From Adiantum capillus-veneris (lineage: Eukaryota > Streptophyta > Polypodiopsida > Polypodiales > Pteridaceae), in the NCBI GenBank assembly GCA_014529385.2, contig CM043961.1:12338478-12402477 (forward strand): a stretch of 64,000 nucleotides of DNA, read 5' to 3'. Position 1 is the stretch's first letter; each line of letters opens with the position of its first letter. The notes under the pieces were generated by a model, which was given only the letters and a program-made list of their open reading frames with translations, was not told where the DNA came from and did no database searches. This document shows, in pieces, positions 1 to 12,389 of this stretch. The position numbers and the translations under genes are program-made.

Positions 1-123
1 TGGGTTAAACTCTTATAAAAGGTCTATTTTGACTTAAAATCCGGATTCTCTGAGGTGTAAGCTAAGAAGTGCTCTTGCTCCATCTCTGTCTCCTTCTCCT
101 TCATGTGCTCACAGGTGTGTGTG

Positions 124-167
<44 letters not shown>

Positions 168-1221
168 GGCGACGCGATAAAGCATTGCAGTGACGGCGAC
201 GCGATAGAGTGCGGCATCAACGGTAGCTCCTTCTTCTTCGCAGCACAAGATCCTTCACGATGGAAGCATTGAGCGGTGAGCGACACACCCCTGGCCCTTT
301 GAGCTTGTTAGACTCTTCTAGTTGTGTGTTTGCAGCCTTTGGAGGCTCATACACAGTGCACATGCAAGTTCTCAGCTTCGATACGTACGGCAAAGCGTAC
401 ATTTTTGGCACTGTTGCCGGGGATAGCTTTGTATTAAGCTCAAGGAGCACTCAATGTACCTTGAGAAGCCTTTCTTCCATCTGTTTTCTATGTTTTGCTG
501 TGTTGTGTTGACTGTCAGTGAGTGTGCAGAGTACCGTGTTTGACAAAGTGTTAGTAGAGATAGTTAGCATTAATTAGTTGTATTTAGCTGTGTTAATTAA
601 AAAGAGGCTAGACAAAATTTGTAGGAGGTCCTATGTGAGTGTGGGAGCTCGGTGCCCACGCGGCCACATTATCCTCACAAAAGTTTTTTTTGTTAAAAAA
701 AAAAAACCGCTCGAGAATATTGAGACCAAAAGAAATTTGGAAATTAAATGTAAAAAAAACCTTATCCTGAAAGGAAGGATCGAGATCGAGATCATTCCCC
801 AAGCCCAAGCCCACCAGGCCCATGCCCAGGCCTCAGTCCTCAGTCGTATGATATACTACTCATGCTACCTTATATATAAAGACTAGCATCTTAAGTAAAG
901 GGAGGGTATGTGGGACAAGTTCCTCAAGTCCTCCACCATCCCCTTCACACTCACCCTTTGGGCTTATTAATTCTAGCCCTCTCCCTACCTAGGAAAGACT
1001 AGTTTTAAGATTTCGAGAGCTGTACGTAACCGAATCGGGGGCAGTAAAGCATGACCCATCCCTCTAGCCAAGATGCTCGTTTTGAGCTATCGTACGCCAT
1101 ATTCTGTGGCTCGGTTAAAAAAAGGGACCAAAAATATAAAAAATTGGGTTGTAAACATATAAAAAACTAGGTGAGCGGCCTTCATGGGCACTCACCAACA
1201 CCTCTAGAGTGTTAAGGTTAC
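1..1221. other. Region upstream of the gag pseudogene; no gene recognised
   Basis: No protein family is recognisable here. It holds a GA microsatellite at 127-166 and a TATATAAAG sequence near 872-880 that could be an LTR or promoter TATA box. This may include the 5' LTR and leader of the gag pseudogene that starts near 1222. I could not find a second LTR copy in the window or a clear primer-binding site, so the element boundary is not drawn. Confidence 0.4.
127..166. repeat. (GA)n microsatellite
   Basis: About 20 uninterrupted GA units. Confidence 0.95.
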
Positions 1222-2781
1222 ATGCACCTACGCTCTGATCATGTGCTAGAGGACAAGCACATCGAGAGTGTATCCATTTACGCGGACACTCATTATTCCT
1301 CTACCTTAAGCTCTAGGCTCTCAGCAGGAACCCAAGGTCGTACCACTCGGGACCCACATATTGCGTCTAGTGACTCTTCCTCTGACTACGACGTCATGGA
1401 GGGTTACCGGATGCCTAATCCTGATAGCTCAAGCACAGACATGCATGCCATGGGCCCACGGTCCAGACGAGCGTGCTTGGCCGCTTGAAGGAAACCTTTA
1501 GTAGAGCCTCTCGCTCCGAACATGGAGCTAATGATGTAAATGAGGGGGGTGGGAAAGTAAATTTTCCATTCATGACCAATGTAGACCCCATGCTCCTGGA
1601 GAATAAGCACGTGGATACTCCATTCACTGCACCTCCTGACTCTTCAGAGCTATTCCCCTCTGACGTTATACTACCTGATGGGAGAAGCCTTGCCGAAGTG
1701 CAAGAGGTTGAGCGGTATATTATTGCGGCTAGGGAAAAGGAAACCGAGAGCTTACGTAGGGCAGAGCAAAGGATAGATTTAAAAGAGAAAGGCCCTATGC
1801 CAACATCCATGCCAGGCGAGCAATTGAGTGCTCCTGAATTAGCGACCACTAAGGGTCAACCCATAGAGAGCCACATTGCATCTAGTTCAAAGGACACCCC
1901 TAGCACCTCAATCCTAGATGGAGCATTTCTAAACAAAAACTTGGAGTATGAAATACAAATGGAGACTCTAACCGACCTATACACATGTCACACCTATCAC
2001 GTGGGTTGGTTAGATGTCCTACAATCCACAATGTGTGCTACTAGTGTAGAGGATCAACAACAAAGAGTTTGTGAGGTCATCCATAGTGTTATTGAGCTAG
2101 GGAGACAGAACAAGGGGATCCACATGCCTTCAGCAGGTCTCATGAGATTCTTGGATACAGGGAAGGCTAAACAACCAACCTTATTGCAAATGGAGACTTC
2201 CTCGGTAAGTCCAATGGATCCTCCATATATTGTTTCACCAGGGGCCTCAGTGCAATCTGAGGCCACAAGTGATAGCTTTACCTTTCCAAGTCTAGCTCAT
2301 CTTTCCTCCCTTGATGACACCACGGCTACCATGCCTACCCCAATGATGGGCATGCCAAGGAACACGCCATGGACCTCATTTTTTACTAAAGCACGGCTAC
2401 ATGGTAGCTCAATGCCGGCAACAATACCTACAAGTGTGTATCAATCATATGCACCTATAGGTCCTCGTACTCATATAGCTCCTACCCCTCCCATTGTTTT
2501 AACAAATTATGCTCCGCAACCACAACACCCAAGCTCTTATTTCAATGGGACCATACGGGCTAGCATTAGCATGTCACATCCGACGTCTGCTATGCCTAGG
2601 GCCACACATGAACTTTGGGCTACCACATGGCACAACACCGTACCAAACTTGGAACCCAAGGGCTTCCTCTACGCCAAGTACAATGCCAATACCTACTCCA
2701 CATGTAGTCTCTGGAGTGCCTTCACCCACGGTGCCTGCTCACTTAGGTGACTTGGCAACATTTGCTCAAGCTATCAGTTGA
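1222..2781 (+). pseudogene. Ty3/gypsy gag, N-terminal proline/serine-rich part (broken)
   Basis: This is the upstream part of a retrotransposon gag polyprotein. The main open stretch is 1473-2750 (425 codons). It has a charged helical segment (around residues 70-105), then a long Pro/Ser/Thr/Met-rich region without a recognised fold. An earlier open frame (1222-1488) probably supplied the N terminus through a frameshift near 1480. A second frameshift near 2700 moves the frame to that of the gag core, and a TGA at 2779-2781 interrupts it before the core at 2797. The assignment rests on position directly upstream of a recognisable gag core rather than on motifs in this part. The element is inactive. 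Confidence 0.55.
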
Positions 2782-2796
2782 TCTACTGCTAAGAAT

Positions 2797-3690
2797 ATGC
2801 GTAACACGCTTGATAGCGAGCCTAGAAGTAAGGCAATACAAATAGCCAAGCTCACACAAAAATTTAGTGGAGATGGGGATGTGAGAAAGCATATCAAAGT
2901 GTTTGAAGAAACATGCGATTCCCTAGGAGAACACAATGACCTACATAAGAGTAATGCTTTAAGCTTGACCTTAAGTGGGAAGGCTGGGGATTGGTATAGG
3001 ACCCTAACGGTGGAAGAAAAAATGATTTACCCTACTCTTAGGAGACTGTTCTTGAAAGAATACATACGAGAGGGAGTACTTTGGCGTGTAGCGTCTCAGC
3101 TCCAAAAAGCTCAACGAGAGGAAGGAGAGTCCCTAAGAGACTTTATTAGCCACTTGAAGCATTTAAGTTCTTGTTGTAACCCAAATGAACTCTTCAATAA
3201 TAACCAATTGCTAGATAGATTCCTAAGGGGATTATGACATGAGGATAAATACAATGGCCTAGTCATTAAAGGTATCACCACTTGGGAAGCAGTCACCACC
3301 AATGAGATCCAATTGGAGGCTAATTTAATGATTCAAGGAGAAAGAGTGTCTGTTGAGCCTAAATCTACTAGCTCGCAAGCATCGGGGCATCAGCCAATGA
3401 CCCTAAAGCCTATTGCTAAGGAGCCAAAGATATCTGAGATGACTTTAGCAGATCTCACCAAGGCCATTCAAGAGAGTCTTAGAGACAATCATGCTCCACA
3501 AAACAATCATATGTATCCAAGAAGGGAGCAACAAAGGTGCTCAGTTTGCTATGGTCCGCATAGTACCAGTGAATGCCTTACTTTTAGAGTAAAATTTAAT
3601 GGGAATTTTAATGCCTGTGGGAGGTATGGTCATCAAGCTAAGGATTGCATAATATTTAAGTGCGCGATGGCCAATAGACCAACTTAGCAT
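2797..3690 (+). pseudogene. Ty3/gypsy gag core with CCHC zinc knuckles (broken)
   Basis: Residues encoded at 2797-3237 fit the retrotransposon gag fold (Retrotrans_gag type): a helical stretch with W-Y near the end of helix 2 (KAGDWYRTL) and the L-R-F-I-S-H-L-K pattern, ending in the typical FLRGL. A TGA stop at 3235-3237 breaks the frame, which reopens at once and continues to 3687. The second half encodes a CX2CX4HX4C zinc knuckle (CSVCYGPHSTSEC) and a second knuckle-like CGRYGHQAKDC missing its first Cys. Gag forms the cytoplasmic virus-like particle and binds element RNA. This copy is disabled by stops and frameshifts. Confidence 0.8.
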
Positions 3691-3806
3691 GGATGGACAC
3701 ACCTCGAGTGCCTGCATTGACGCCGGCCCCACCACTTGAACAGACGTCACAACACATGGTCCCTAGGGCCCAAAATGTTGTTCAAACAACACCCTTATGA
3801 TCTCCA

Positions 3807-4181
3807 ATGTTAGGACCTCAACCACCCCATCCGAGAATCACTTATGTGAATCAAGTGGATCGTGAGTCATCTATTGCTTGTTTGGAAGGCTGCGAGGAAG
3901 ATATAGACCCTAATATTGCGTATGGGATTGATACACTTGAAGAAAGTCCACAACACTACATGGAGGACTATTGGGGACAAGTCAAACCTGTCTACCAAGT
4001 AGCTGCTCTTACTGCAGGAGGCCAAAATATCAATTACACTGCCAAGCGACCACCTGTGCAATGCTATAAGTGCGGAGGTCCACATCATGTAGTCGAGTGT
4101 TCTATTAGGCTACAAAAAGAATGCTACACTAATGCAAACCAATCAAGCAAGCACGTGTACAATGCCGATACTCATGTGTAA
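3807..4181 (+). pseudogene. Ty3/gypsy gag C-terminal zinc knuckle segment
   Basis: A third, intact CCHC knuckle (CYKCGGPHHVVEC, CX2CX4HX4C) lies at about 4060-4100. The frame differs from the gag core upstream, so at least one more frameshift separates them. It belongs to the same degraded plus-strand gag-pol element. No separate function is implied. Confidence 0.7.
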
Positions 4182-4582
4182 TCGATGTGGCATATATAAT
4201 TGATTGCCCAATGTCCGAATATTCCAAATGCACCGAAGATCACGCCATTAAACTTGATTGAGGTTACCAAGGAGCCATCATAAGATACACCTATGGTACC
4301 AGTAAATAAATGTACTCACACGATCGATGCTCCAAAAACAACATTATATTCTTGAGGAAAGAGACATGGCATCAATTGCCCAATCTCAGAAGAAGAAGAA
4401 AACATGAAGGAAGAGATAGCAAAAAACAGTAAAGTCATACCCCAATTTAGAGACCAACATAGGGATTGGTGAGGACCTCGTATATATGAACACGCTGAAG
4501 AGGATTCTGATTCAGGTGAATCCAAGGAGACCAAAACGACCACTAGGAAAGAAACCAACAAGGAAGATCGTCATGAGCCACT

Positions 4583-5110
4583 ATGGCCAGGACCCAAGAA
4601 GAAGATATGAACTTACCCAAATCCTATGAGACCATACCAATCACTACCAAGGGATTAACTGTGAAGGGAATCCTTGATGGTGGCACTGGGGTTAGCATTG
4701 TGACTAAAAATTACTGGGGAACTACGGGAAGACCTCACCTTGGGACCACAACCATAGTAGTAAAGATGGCCAATGGGTCTATTGTTAAACCTATTGGGAT
4801 GCTAGAAGATCTCAAGATCAAGGTATTTGGACACAAAACAAGAAATACCTTCATTGTTATGGATTTCTCCAAGCACACTATGACATCTTAAATGATCTTA
4901 GGATGTCCTTTCATGAGGGAAGCAAAAATGGTGCATGACTGGTCTAAAAACCATGCCTACTTGCAGTTCCAAGATTCTATCATTCGAGTGGATCTTGTAA
5001 CTGGTCGAGCACATCCTCTAAGAAACAAATTTATAATTGATCATAGATCTGACACCACAGTTCACTCGGCCCCATTGAAGTATTGTTACACCAGTACCCA
5101 TTCCAAATGA
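4583..5110 (+). pseudogene. Ty3/gypsy aspartic protease (broken)
   Basis: A retropepsin-like domain that would mature Gag-Pol. The active-site loop reads LDGGTGVSIVT, so the catalytic Asp is kept but the usual DSG or DTG is DGG. The flap-like and hydrophobic second half (FIVMDFS, then MILGCPFMREAKMVHDW) matches the conserved end of plant Ty3 proteases. An in-frame TAA at about 4889 separates the two halves. No reverse transcriptase of this element follows. A copia fragment starts about 270 bp downstream instead, so the element was truncated or interrupted here. Confidence 0.75.
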
Positions 5111-5379
5111 TGCAAATGATAGTAGTTCTCACCATAGTGCACATGTAGAGCCAAATGTACTAGTAGCTCCTCCGATAGGGAGCAAGTCAAAAAATATTCC
5201 GAAATGCAATGTTAGAGACCTTGCAAGATTCAACTTCTTCAAATTTTCCACCAAATTGGTGTGATGCCGATACGACTCGGTGTTCTCAATGACTTTGATT
5301 TGCTGAGATGGATGGGACCTTATTACATGTGAACTATGATTTGATGTCGATAGTGATCAATCAAGAAGGTTTTTTCACA

Positions 5380-6116
5380 ACCAAAGTGGAAGTAGGCCAT
5401 GTAGAAAGAACTTGACTCCATCAAGAAGAATAATACTTGGGAGTTGGTTCTCCGCCCTACCAAGATAGAAGTGATTGGTGTCAAATGGGTCTACAAGACC
5501 AATTATAAACTTGATGGTTCTTTGGACAAGCATGAGGCAGGACTTGTGGTCAACAATGGCCTCTCTCAAAGATAGGGTGTGGACTAGGATGAGAACTTTG
5601 CACCGATTACAAGGATGGTGACCATTCATATAGTTTTTTTCCCTTGTTGCCTTTTTTAGGTTGCCCGTTTGTGAGATGGATGTAATTTTGTCTTTTCTCA
5701 ACGACGACTTAGAGGAGGAGGTGTATGTGGAACAACCTTCAGGGTTCTAGGAACCACATTTCAGAGACATGGTTTGTAGGTTCTAAAGGCTTTCAATGGC
5801 TTAAAGAAATCCCCTCAAGCCTGGTACCAGAAGATAGACTCTTTCTTCCTATGACACCATTTTTACATTCTTCTACATAACCATATTTGTAAATTTACAG
5901 TTAGGGAGAATTGGTGACCCTTGTTATCCTCTATGTGGATGATCTTATGATCACAAGAAGCCATGCTGATCACATCTGTAAAACTATGGAGACCTTGGCC
6001 AAGGAGTTTGAGATGACATATCTCAACTTGCTTCATTACTTTCTTGGATTAGAGATATGGCAGATAGAGGGGGCATCTTTCTCTCTTAGGAGCGCTATAT
6101 CTAGCACTAGCCATGC
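5380..6116 (+). pseudogene. Ty1/copia reverse transcriptase fragment (broken)
   Basis: Pieces of the copia RT domain (RVT_2 type) appear in order across several frames: NNTWELV, then GVKWVYKTNYKLDGS, then FAPITRM, then EMDV..FLNDDLEEEVYVEQPSGF, then KKSPQAWYQKIDSFF. At 5926-6060 comes ILYVDDLMIT with the catalytic YVDD, followed by EFEMTYLNLLHYFLGLEIWQ. Multiple frameshifts and stops make it inactive. The domain ends abruptly at the microsatellite starting at 6117, and no LTR or RNase H follows. Confidence 0.85.
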
Positions 6117-7468
<1,352 letters not shown>

Positions 7469-9388
7469 ATGGCCGACGCAATGTATCAGTCACAAAGAAT
7501 TCGGGTAGCCACGAGGGTTATGGCAGAAAGGGAGGGCATAACATGTCAGCAAGGCTTGCTGTGGAAGGAATTTTTCAGGGACCCCTCGAAGTGGTGGGAT
7601 AATCGCCGTAGTAAGCGAAGCCCCAATCAGCCAGACTTCAAACACAAAGTCAGCAAGGTACCTTTGTGGATGGATGGACTTCGCAATCCTTGCTGGGTCA
7701 CAGAGGAGCTCGTCAAATATGGGTTCACAACAGAGCATCAATGCATTGCGACAGTAGGAGCTGCTCTTTCTCCCTCACTTATATGGGCATGCTGTCAGAA
7801 TAAAGATCTCTCAAAAGGCACCCAGATACATCATGAGCTTCAGCTAAGGGGGTTGGTTGAGAAGGAATACGCTGATGCTCTAGTCACTATGTATGCAAAG
7901 TGTGGCGCGCTTCAAAAAGCACAAGCACTACTCGACATGCATCAGAGTAGCTGTATTATCCCTTGGAGTGCATTGATAGCCGGCTATGCCCGACAAGGGA
8001 AGGGCCAAAATGCATTAGACTGCTTTGAACAAATGCAGCATGAGGGCATTCCTCCTAATGCAGTGACATATGGGTGCATTCTGAAATCGTGCGCTTTGAT
8101 TGGAGCCCTTGACAAGGGAAAGCAAATTCACGATGAGATTTCAAGGCAGGGGTTGTTGGAGAATAATATTGTACTGGGTGGTGCTCTTGTGGACATGTAT
8201 GCTCGTTGTGGGGCGCTTGCTCAGGCACAAAGTGTTCTGGAGAAGCTCCCTTCTCGCAATGTCGTCTGCTGGAGTGCTTTGATCACGGGATATGCCCAAA
8301 AGAATCATGGCCAACAGGCTATAAAATGTTTCGAACAGATGCAGGGTGAGGGCATCGATCCAGATGCAGTGACATACGCATCCGTATTGAAAGCATGCGC
8401 TGCAACCAGAGACCTTGATAGGGGAAGGCAAATCCATGATGAGATCGCGAAGCAGGGGTTGCTAGAGCATAATATTGTGGTGGGTACTGCTCTTGTGGAC
8501 ATGTATGCCAAATGTGGTGTCCTTCACCAGGCGCAAAGTGTCCTTGAGAAGCTTCCTTATCGCAATATTGTCTCGTGGAATGCTTTGATTGCAGGATACA
8601 TTCAAACTAAGCAAGGCGAGCAGGCTCTGGAATGCTTTGGGAAAGTACGCCGTGAGGGAATTTGTCCAAGCGCAGTGACCTATGCATGTATCCTGAAAGC
8701 ATGCGCTTTGACTGGAGCCATTGACAAGGGAAATCAAGTCCACAATGAGATTTCAAGGCAGGGATTGCTGGAGCATAATGTTGTGGTGGGTACTGCTCTT
8801 GTGGACATGTATGCACAATGTGGGGCTCTTGGTCAAGCATGTAGTGTCCTCAAAAAGCTCCCTTCTCGTGATGTTGTCTGTTGGAGTGCTTTGATCGCAG
8901 GATATGCTGAAAAGAAGCAAGGCCAAAAGGCTCTAGAATGTTTCGAACAAATGCAGCATGATGATGTTGCTCCAGATATGGTGACATTTTTTTGCCTGCT
9001 GAATTTGTGTAGTCATCTAGGTCTCACAGAAAAGGGCCAAGAACTTTTTGATAGTATGGAACCCATTTACGGTCTGAAGCCTGATGTAGAATGCTACACC
9101 TGCATGGTTGACCTTCTTGGACGTGCTGGGCAGCTAGTAAAGGCGGTTGAACTTATCCAAGGGATGCCTTTTTCTGCAAACTCTGCCATGTGGCATTGCC
9201 TCTTGGGTGCGTGCCGAAAATGGGTAGACGTCAATGTGGGGACGTGGGCCTTTGAACAGGCAGTAGAGCTAGATATATACGATGGGGCAGCTTACACTGT
9301 AATGCTATATATCTACGCAACAGCTGGTAAACATTTCTGCAGCAGCAGCAGCTCAGAGTCTAATGGTGATTATTTGTTGGGGCCATGA
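7469..9388 (+). CDS. PDF-motif/PPR protein, probable organelle RNA-binding factor
   Basis: A 639-residue, intron-free protein. PPR proteins bind organelle transcripts sequence-specifically for editing, splicing or stability. Residues 31-72 contain WKEFFRDPSKWWDNR and PDFKHK, which match the PDF motif known from plant organellar single-stranded DNA-binding (OSB) proteins. PPR repeats run from about residue 100 to 535. The blocks W-S/N-ALI-A/T-GY recur at residues 166, 268, 370 and 472, an exact 102-residue period expected for a three-motif P-L-S unit. An E-like segment follows (LVDLLGRAGQL, then MWHCLLGACR at 548-583) and ends at AYTVMLYIYATAGKH. The last 17 residues are a Ser-rich unrelated tail, so no E+ or DYW deaminase domain is present. 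The start is the first ATG after an in-frame TAA at 7454. No clear transit peptide is visible, so the true N terminus could lie further upstream in another exon or frame. Confidence 0.85.
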   Translation: MADAMYQSQRIRVATRVMAEREGITCQQGLLWKEFFRDPSKWWDNRRSKRSPNQPDFKHKVSKVPLWMDGLRNPCWVTEELVKYGFTTEHQCIATVGAALSPSLIWACCQNKDLSKGTQIHHELQLRGLVEKEYADALVTMYAKCGALQKAQALLDMHQSSCIIPWSALIAGYARQGKGQNALDCFEQMQHEGIPPNAVTYGCILKSCALIGALDKGKQIHDEISRQGLLENNIVLGGALVDMYARCGALAQAQSVLEKLPSRNVVCWSALITGYAQKNHGQQAIKCFEQMQGEGIDPDAVTYASVLKACAATRDLDRGRQIHDEIAKQGLLEHNIVVGTALVDMYAKCGVLHQAQSVLEKLPYRNIVSWNALIAGYIQTKQGEQALECFGKVRREGICPSAVTYACILKACALTGAIDKGNQVHNEISRQGLLEHNVVVGTALVDMYAQCGALGQACSVLKKLPSRDVVCWSALIAGYAEKKQGQKALECFEQMQHDDVAPDMVTFFCLLNLCSHLGLTEKGQELFDSMEPIYGLKPDVECYTCMVDLLGRAGQLVKAVELIQGMPFSANSAMWHCLLGACRKWVDVNVGTWAFEQAVELDIYDGAAYTVMLYIYATAGKHFCSSSSSESNGDYLLGP

Positions 9389-9471
9389 TAAGAAAGAGCG
9401 ACGTATGGAACTAGATGTAACGTCACCTATGGTAGTGGGACCACGGAGCAGACATGGCATACATGGATAGA

Positions 9472-9522
9472 GTGCATAGAGCACACTATGGGTGCATAGA
9501 GCACACTATGGGTGCATAGAGC
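9472..9522. repeat. 20-bp tandem repeat, 2.5 copies
   Basis: The unit GTGCATAGAGCACACTATGG is repeated perfectly twice plus a half unit, just downstream of the PPR stop codon. Confidence 0.9.
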
Positions 9523-10489
9523 TTGGGGGTGAAGTCCAAAGGCTGGGCCAGATGGCCCCATGTGATGCTAGAGGCCGTCGACGGCCATATAGGTGTGTAG
9601 CCTGGCACACCACAGGATGGGTCACACTTGGTCAGTGTCAAGCCAAGTGTGGATAGGCCAAGACCCTTATATTTATCTGGGATTCCTACGGTTTGGTGGA
9701 CGGTTCATTGGCAATGCTCCTATCTAGAGAGCTCTCGATGAGAGGCTACAACGCCTTTGTATCGCCAGAGTTCGTGGGTGGAGAGATACAAAGCATCGTG
9801 CACATACAACAAACAGACTGAAGAGCACATTGCTTATCATATGCTGCAGGAAGGGTATTTTGAAGCTTGACTTGGGGTGAATATTGCTGATGCTGGAAAG
9901 GAATGTTTTCTTTGTCGTCCTTTTGAAAGATTACCTCTAGCATATGCGCTCATCAATCCACATGGTGTAGGCAGTTTTCAACGAGTAAGTTGGTCTTCTC
10001 AAACAAACTTCAATTGTACCATAGTTACCATCTTTATCAGAGGAAGGGTTTCAGGTCGCTTGTAGTGATGTGCGGTGGCTTTTCCACACAGCAATTTTGG
10101 GTTCATATACAAGGTAGTTAGTTGCTCTTTTTCACCAAGGATTTAATGAACGCCTTTGGTTTATAGGACATACAAAGGGAGTATTTAATGGAGTCTCTCC
10201 TGGGTTCATCCGGTAGCTCAAAAGTAATTAGGGCTTCTGGAGTTTCACTAATATATGTTGAGGTTTAGAAAAGAGCTATTGGGGTTAGTTTGTCTGTGTT
10301 GTACTTAGACAATGAGAGGTCATAGACAGACACAAATGAGCTATTGATGACAATATCTAAACATAAGTTATGAATCTTGCTTAGTTGGCTCACAGATTGC
10401 TTCCACCTCTTATAAAGATGAAGTATGTAAGCCCAAGGAATACTTGCAATATAGCATGTTGCTAAATGTATCTGAAGACATGCCTTGCG

Positions 10490-10815
10490 CGTACGTGCAC
10501 ACACTCTAGAATACACGATGAATACAGACACATACATACATACAGTAAACATGCATGTATATGAGTATAGATGTATACATGCACATACAATATGCATACT
10601 TAAACACAAAGATGCTATGCAAACACGCACATCTACATGCATAGGTACATGCTTCAGTACATATATACATACACAGCTAAATACGCGTTCATGCATACAC
10701 ACAAGCATACATGAATGCAAACATGCATATATATTCATATAAGCACAGACACATGCATACGAATCCATTGGAAGAAAACAAACATACATACATGTATACA
10801 TGGCACATACGCATG
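10490..10815. repeat. Degenerate ACATACATGCAT-type low-complexity repeat
   Basis: Imperfect CATA/CATG/TACA words dominate this 325-bp stretch, giving shadow reading frames rich in His, Thr, Met and Tyr. No internal period is strict. Confidence 0.75.
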
Positions 10816-12343
10816 TCACCTTAGTTTTTATTGGTTAAGTAGTGTCATTGTTGGTTAAAAAAAAAGGAATTTTTTGCAGATGTTTGCAATAAGGATGCAT
10901 TTTGGAAGCATCCTTATCTTTTATAGATATTGGAACGCAAAATGTGATAAGCATGGCAATATATTTGCAACCATTTTAAGAACCCCTTATTGCACTTTAC
11001 ACAAATCACATGGGTAATGTCTACGTGGCTTACACAGAAGTACATGCCATGGAAAGAAGATTCACACAGGATGCAACAAAGCTCGCATCTCAACATTCCT
11101 TCCCTTATGGTTTTTTTGCAAGCTCTACACAATCCTGCTCTCTAAACTCATAAAGGGTGAGGCACACAATACACAAGTCTCCCCTTGTAATGGGAATGTA
11201 CTATGGACATTGAGAATAGCGGAATTAAGAAAATTTTAGTGAGTATTTTTATGAAAATACTTAGAGAAAATAGAGGGTGAACTTGATTAGAGATAGCAAC
11301 ATAACCATTATACTTAATTAACTTGGCATGAACAATACTTTGCAAGAGAGAGAATTAGAGAACTTGACAACAGTTGAGGACCGGATTTATGTGGAGCCGG
11401 TCCCTCCTCCAAAAGGCTTTTGTATTATAGCTTCTCCCATAAAGAGAGACTTGGTACAATACAAGCTTTGTGTTCCTTGAGACCTTGATGGTGCAATTAT
11501 GCCCGTAACTAGCTAAATCAATGCATTAACTTGTCCCCGGCCTCAGTCCCAAGACCTCAAACACCTTCAAAGGTGGAGAGAGCTAGCAGGGAATGAGGGT
11601 AGGGAAGAGGAAGAAGAAGTATTCTTACGAGAAAGAAACAATGTCCTCTCATACCATTACTCATAGAGCTTAGCATAGCATAGTAGCATAGTGATGGAGG
11701 AAGAAGATGGCTAGCATAGCATTGAAGCATGGCTCTTAGTTGAATTTGCATTCCATAGCCAAGAGTGTTGGTGTAGGCTCCCAATTTCTCAAGCTTGGAG
11801 AAGGAGATGGACTCTTGCACTTTCACCAAGTGAGAATGGGAGCATGTGAGTGTGTGTGAGAGGGAGTATACCCCTCAAGCAAGGCCCTAGCTTCTCATGG
11901 TTAACCCCTCTTCCTAGCTCATCATGAGGTTTGATTGGACCCCCTAAAGCTTGGCCAATCACATGCCTTGTACATTTTCAAGCAACATGGGTAGGCTTTG
12001 GACAAGTGTCCTCCTTACCCCTTTGAGAGAGAGGGCTTGGTAATATTTAGATAATTGATTAATAATCTAAATGCTCATTGGACTCCTCTTTAGCCTAGCC
12101 ACTAGATTCAAGCACACAATGTGGCTAAGCATAGGGAGAACCTGACATGTGTCCTTGTGCCACTTAAGGAAGGGGTGCCCTTTGGGTGAGTGGAAGGTCA
12201 AGTCAAGCACGTCCCTAGCTTTGGGGCTCGCCCCCTCCTTTGTATGGACCCTTTTTGACTTAAGCTCCTCAAGCCCTTACCTTCCAAGCATGGGGAAGCT
12301 TCTCAAGCACCTTAGTCAACACCCATAGGCTTAGTATGAGCAT

Positions 12344-12345
<2 letters not shown>

Positions 12346-12385
<40 letters not shown>
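12346..12385. repeat. (CT)n microsatellite
   Basis: About 20 CT units. Confidence 0.95.

Positions 12386-12389
<4 letters not shown>

Noticed and set aside
260-511. 83-codon open frame near the left end
   Set aside because: No recognisable motif, no clear promoter, and it lies next to decayed retroelement sequence. Not called as a gene.
9472-9522. Short direct repeats considered as a CRISPR-like array
   Set aside because: The units are contiguous with no spacers and the DNA is eukaryotic.
10265-10819. 184-codon minus-strand frame rich in Cys, Met and Tyr
   Set aside because: Mostly translation of the CATA/CATG low-complexity repeat.
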